Source: Lelliottia amnigena (GTDB lineage Bacteria; Pseudomonadota; Gammaproteobacteria; Enterobacterales; Enterobacteriaceae). Taken from it: 64,000 bases of DNA. The number at the start of each line of letters is the position of its first letter. Within the stretch, counting starts at the first letter, position 1. The stretch lies in the NCBI GenBank assembly GCA_900635465.1, contig LR134135.1:2976001-3040000 (forward strand), in the 5' to 3' direction. Shown here in pieces: positions 61,805 through 64,000 of the stretch. The notes below the pieces were generated by a model. The model had not been told where the DNA came from. It saw only the letters and a list, made by a program, of their open reading frames with translations, and did not search any database. The position numbers and the translations under genes are program-made.

Positions 61805-62506
61805 TCAGTTTGCACTGTAATTCATCACCACGCCGCTCAGACCTGAAATCTGCTTCAGCTCGCCAAGCGACCCTTTCAGTTTATCTTTCGAGGCATCCGG
61901 GCCGACGAGAATGCGGGTAATTTTACCCTGCACTGGCGTCGAAGGTGAAGTGTAAACACGATATCCCGCACCGCGTAATTTACCGACGACTTCATTGACT
62001 TTATCGGCATTTTTTAACGCGCCCAACTGCACAACGTAGGCTTTTCCGGTTGGTGCAGGTTTTTCTTCCTGGACCGGTTTTTCCGGAGGCACTTCCGTCG
62101 CAGCAGCAATTTGCTCGCTGGCTTTATCTCGCTGCGGTTTCGGTTGAGGTTTTTCGACAGGTTTTGCTTTCTCGACAGGCTTCGGTTGCACCACCGGCTC
62201 TGCGACAGGATCCAGCTCGTTGCTGCCGTTGCCGGTTAAGCGAGTGCCATCCAGCGATGGCGCAGCCGCGTCTCCGGCGCGCACTTCTTCCGCGGCACCT
62301 TCTGGCGGCTGTGCCGGCAGCGCCTGCGTTGCCGCAGGTAACATGTCAGGTTCATCACGATCGCCTGGTTTTGGCACCAGTGGGATTGCCGCAAATTCAT
62401 CCTGATAATGTTTTTTTTGCCCATCCAACAGGCCAGGAAGAATAATCACTCCCAGCGCCACCAACACAATGGTTCCTGTTAAACGGTTCTGAAACTTACT
62501 CGCCAC
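61805..62506 (-). CDS. dedD: SPOR-domain cell division protein DedD
   Basis: Septal-ring protein with one N-terminal membrane helix and a C-terminal SPOR domain that binds denuded peptidoglycan. It has 233 residues (E. coli 220). The helix is TIVLVALGVIILPGLL near residues 12-27. A proline/lysine/glutamate-rich linker with repeated PKPVEK units (about 105-135) explains the longer size. The SPOR domain is about 150-233 (AYVVQLGALKNADKVNEVV). It overlaps folC by 11 bp. Confidence 0.94.
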   Translation of the reverse strand: MASKFQNRLTGTIVLVALGVIILPGLLDGQKKHYQDEFAAIPLVPKPGDRDEPDMLPAATQALPAQPPEGAAEEVRAGDAAAPSLDGTRLTGNGSNELDPVAEPVVQPKPVEKAKPVEKPQPKPQRDKASEQIAAATEVPPEKPVQEEKPAPTGKAYVVQLGALKNADKVNEVVGKLRGAGYRVYTSPSTPVQGKITRILVGPDASKDKLKGSLGELKQISGLSGVVMNYSAN

Positions 62507-63764
62507 TGGTTCTCCCCGCGTCCATCACTTCCATGACATGTGCAACGGTATGGAATGACCCACATACCAGCACGGTATCTTCAGGTTTAGCATCAGCCAT
62601 CGCCGCATGCCACGCCTGTGCCACGCTATCATAAGCGGTTCCTGCGCTGATATGTTCCATCAGCTGTTCAGCAGTCGCACCGCGTGGCCCTTCCAGTGGA
62701 GCACAATACCAGCAATCGACAACACTCTCCATGCAGGCCAGCGTACCGCCAATATCTTTATCATGAAGCATACCGATAACCGCCAGAACGCGCCCGTTTT
62801 TTGGCAATGATTTCAGGCGTTCTGCGAGATAGCCAGCAGCGTGTGGGTTGTGCGCAACGTCCAGAATCAAACGCGGCGATTCACTCACTATCTGGAAACG
62901 TCCCGGAAGCATAGCGTTTTGGATGCCGTCGCGGATAGCCTGCTCGCTGACGTTCAAACCGCTTGCGCGTATCGCTGCGAGCGCGGTGGCGGCATTGGGC
63001 TGAGGAACATGCGGGAGCGGAAGATGCTCGAGAACACCCTGCGCATCACTGAAGCGCCAGTCGTTTTCCGTCACGTCATACTGCCAGTCCACGCCACGAC
63101 GCAGCAGGACAGAGCCCTTTTCTTGCGCCACATCGGCAATGGTATGCGGCATATCAGGCTCGCCCACGACGGCCGGTTTATTCGCCCGGAAAATGCCCGC
63201 TTTCTCACGACCAATACTTTCGCGGTCCGGTCCCAGCCAGTCGATATGATCCAGTGCGATGCTGGTGACCACCGAAACATCGGCATCAACCATATTGGTG
63301 GCATCAAGACGCCCACCGAGACCGACTTCCAGGATCACTACGTCCAGCTTCGCCTGCTTAAAAAGCCACAGCGCCGAGAGCGTGCCGTACTCGAAATAAG
63401 ATAAGGAGATCTCACCACGCGCCGCTTCGATTTCAGCAAAAGAGGCGGTGTGCGCAGACTCTGGCAGCTCGGTATTTTGAATGCGAACGCGCTCTGTGTA
63501 GCGTACCAGGTGCGGAGAGCTGTACACGCCAACCTTATACCCTGCCGCCATCAGCATTGATTCCAGCGTACGGCAGGTGGTGCCCTTACCGTTGGTGCCG
63601 GCGACGGTGAAAACGAACGGCGCGGGTTTCAACACATTAAGGCGAGCCGCTACCTGGCTGACGCGATCAAGCCCCATATCGATGGTTTTACTGTGCAGGT
63701 TTTCCAGATAAGAAAGCCACGTGACCAGGGGCGACGTGGCTTGGGGAATGCTGTTGTTTTCCAT
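62496..63764 (-). CDS. folC: Dihydrofolate/folylpolyglutamate synthase FolC
   Basis: Mur-ligase-family enzyme that adds glutamate to dihydropteroate and to folates. The ATG at 63764 (MENNSIPQATSP) gives 422 residues, the E. coli length; a GTG three codons upstream (63773) is possible. The ATP-binding loop GTNGKGTT is at residues 56-63, and the folate-binding helix and DVAHNPHA motif (in LILDVAHNPHAAGY) are present. It is upstream of dedD and downstream of accD on the same strand. Confidence 0.96.
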   Translation of the reverse strand: MENNSIPQATSPLVTWLSYLENLHSKTIDMGLDRVSQVAARLNVLKPAPFVFTVAGTNGKGTTCRTLESMLMAAGYKVGVYSSPHLVRYTERVRIQNTELPESAHTASFAEIEAARGEISLSYFEYGTLSALWLFKQAKLDVVILEVGLGGRLDATNMVDADVSVVTSIALDHIDWLGPDRESIGREKAGIFRANKPAVVGEPDMPHTIADVAQEKGSVLLRRGVDWQYDVTENDWRFSDAQGVLEHLPLPHVPQPNAATALAAIRASGLNVSEQAIRDGIQNAMLPGRFQIVSESPRLILDVAHNPHAAGYLAERLKSLPKNGRVLAVIGMLHDKDIGGTLACMESVVDCWYCAPLEGPRGATAEQLMEHISAGTAYDSVAQAWHAAMADAKPEDTVLVCGSFHTVAHVMEVMDAGRTSGE

Positions 63765-63790
63765 GATACGCACTTTTCAGTTACGGTGAG

Positions 63791-63826
63791 AAAGCAAAAG
63801 GGCAGCGCCGTTTGGCCCTGCCCTTT
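63791..63826 (-). terminator. Terminator after accD
   Basis: AAAGGGCAG and CTGCCCTTT form a 9-bp stem around a GC-rich loop, with TTTTGCTTT on the minus-strand 3' side, about 8 bp after the accD stop. Confidence 0.7.
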
Positions 63827-63833
63827 CGAGTTA

Positions 63834-64000
63834 TCAGGCTTCGGGTTCCTGATCCGGTACAACGACGCTTTCGCGTGGTTCATCCGGGCTCGGCGCAGGC
63901 AGATTCATCAGCTTCGCCAGGATACTTGCCAGTTTCAGGCGCATTTCCGGACGGCGAACGATCATATCGATGGCGCCTTTTTGGATGAGGAATTCGCTGC
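63834..64000 (-). CDS. accD: Acetyl-CoA carboxylase carboxyltransferase subunit beta (5' end outside window)
   Basis: C-terminal 54 residues of AccD, the beta subunit of the carboxyltransferase that makes malonyl-CoA for fatty acid synthesis. The visible part reads [20 protein letters not shown], continues [20 protein letters not shown] and ends PDQEPEA, closely matching the E. coli C-terminus. The rest of the gene lies beyond the right edge. Gene order accD-folC-dedD-cvpA is the enterobacterial one. Confidence 0.95.
   Translation of the reverse strand, partial: SEFLIQKGAIDMIVRRPEMRLKLASILAKLMNLPAPSPDEPRESVVVPDQEPEA

Overview
The window is a stretch of a Gram-negative enterobacterial chromosome. 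Almost every protein is recognisable as an Escherichia coli / Salmonella orthologue of near-identical length, and gene order follows the E. coli glpT to accD segment. It differs from E. coli K-12 in three ways: a chemotaxis gene cheV with a flagellar sigma-28-type promoter, a split transketolase + ascorbate-type PTS cluster in place of yfcC (as I recall for Salmonella), and a GNAT acetyltransferase between yfcH and hisP. I infer a motile, Enterobacter-like member of the Enterobacteriaceae; the genus cannot be fixed from this sequence alone.

Layout: 1-5.4 kb, glycerol-3-phosphate uptake and anaerobic oxidation (glpT partial, divergent from glpABC). 5.4-7.4 kb, yfaY and yfaZ. 7.5-14.5 kb, menaquinone operon menFDHBCE. 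14.6-17.5 kb, elaB, elaA, rbn, cheV. 17.6-32.7 kb, the complete complex I operon nuoA-N. 33.4-40.8 kb, lrhA, alaA, yfbR, yfbS, hxpA, yfbU, yfbV. 41.1-44.5 kb, ackA-pta. 44.6-49.8 kb, transketolase/PTS cluster and its divergent LacI-type regulator. 49.8-54.4 kb, yfcD-yfcH with folX and a GNAT gene. 54.4-58.5 kb, hisPMQJ-argT amino acid transporter. 58.8-64 kb, ubiX-purF-cvpA, dedD-folC and the end of accD. No tRNA, rRNA, CRISPR, insertion sequence or prophage was seen.

Functionally the segment is rich in anaerobic and respiratory metabolism: GlpABC feeds electrons to menaquinone made by the Men enzymes, NuoA-N feeds electrons from NADH, and Pta-AckA produces acetate and ATP. Recognisable control sites support this: GlpR and CRP sites at glp, a FliA promoter at cheV, CRP plus palindromic operators at the PTS cluster, sigma-54 and NtrC sites at argT, and a PurR operator at cvpA-purF.

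The main anomaly is eleven single-base insertions or deletions, nearly all in short homopolymers, which break menE, nuoL, nuoJ, nuoI (twice), nuoH, nuoG (twice), the LacI-type regulator, purF and cvpA. Undoing each one restores a protein of the expected family length, so I read them as probable sequencing or assembly errors rather than decay. Seven fall within 5.4 kb of the nuo operon. Two ERIC-type intergenic repeats were found, one inside the nuo operon between nuoF and nuoG. No clearly new biological system was found; the least understood unit is the transketolase/PTS cluster, whose sugar is unknown.
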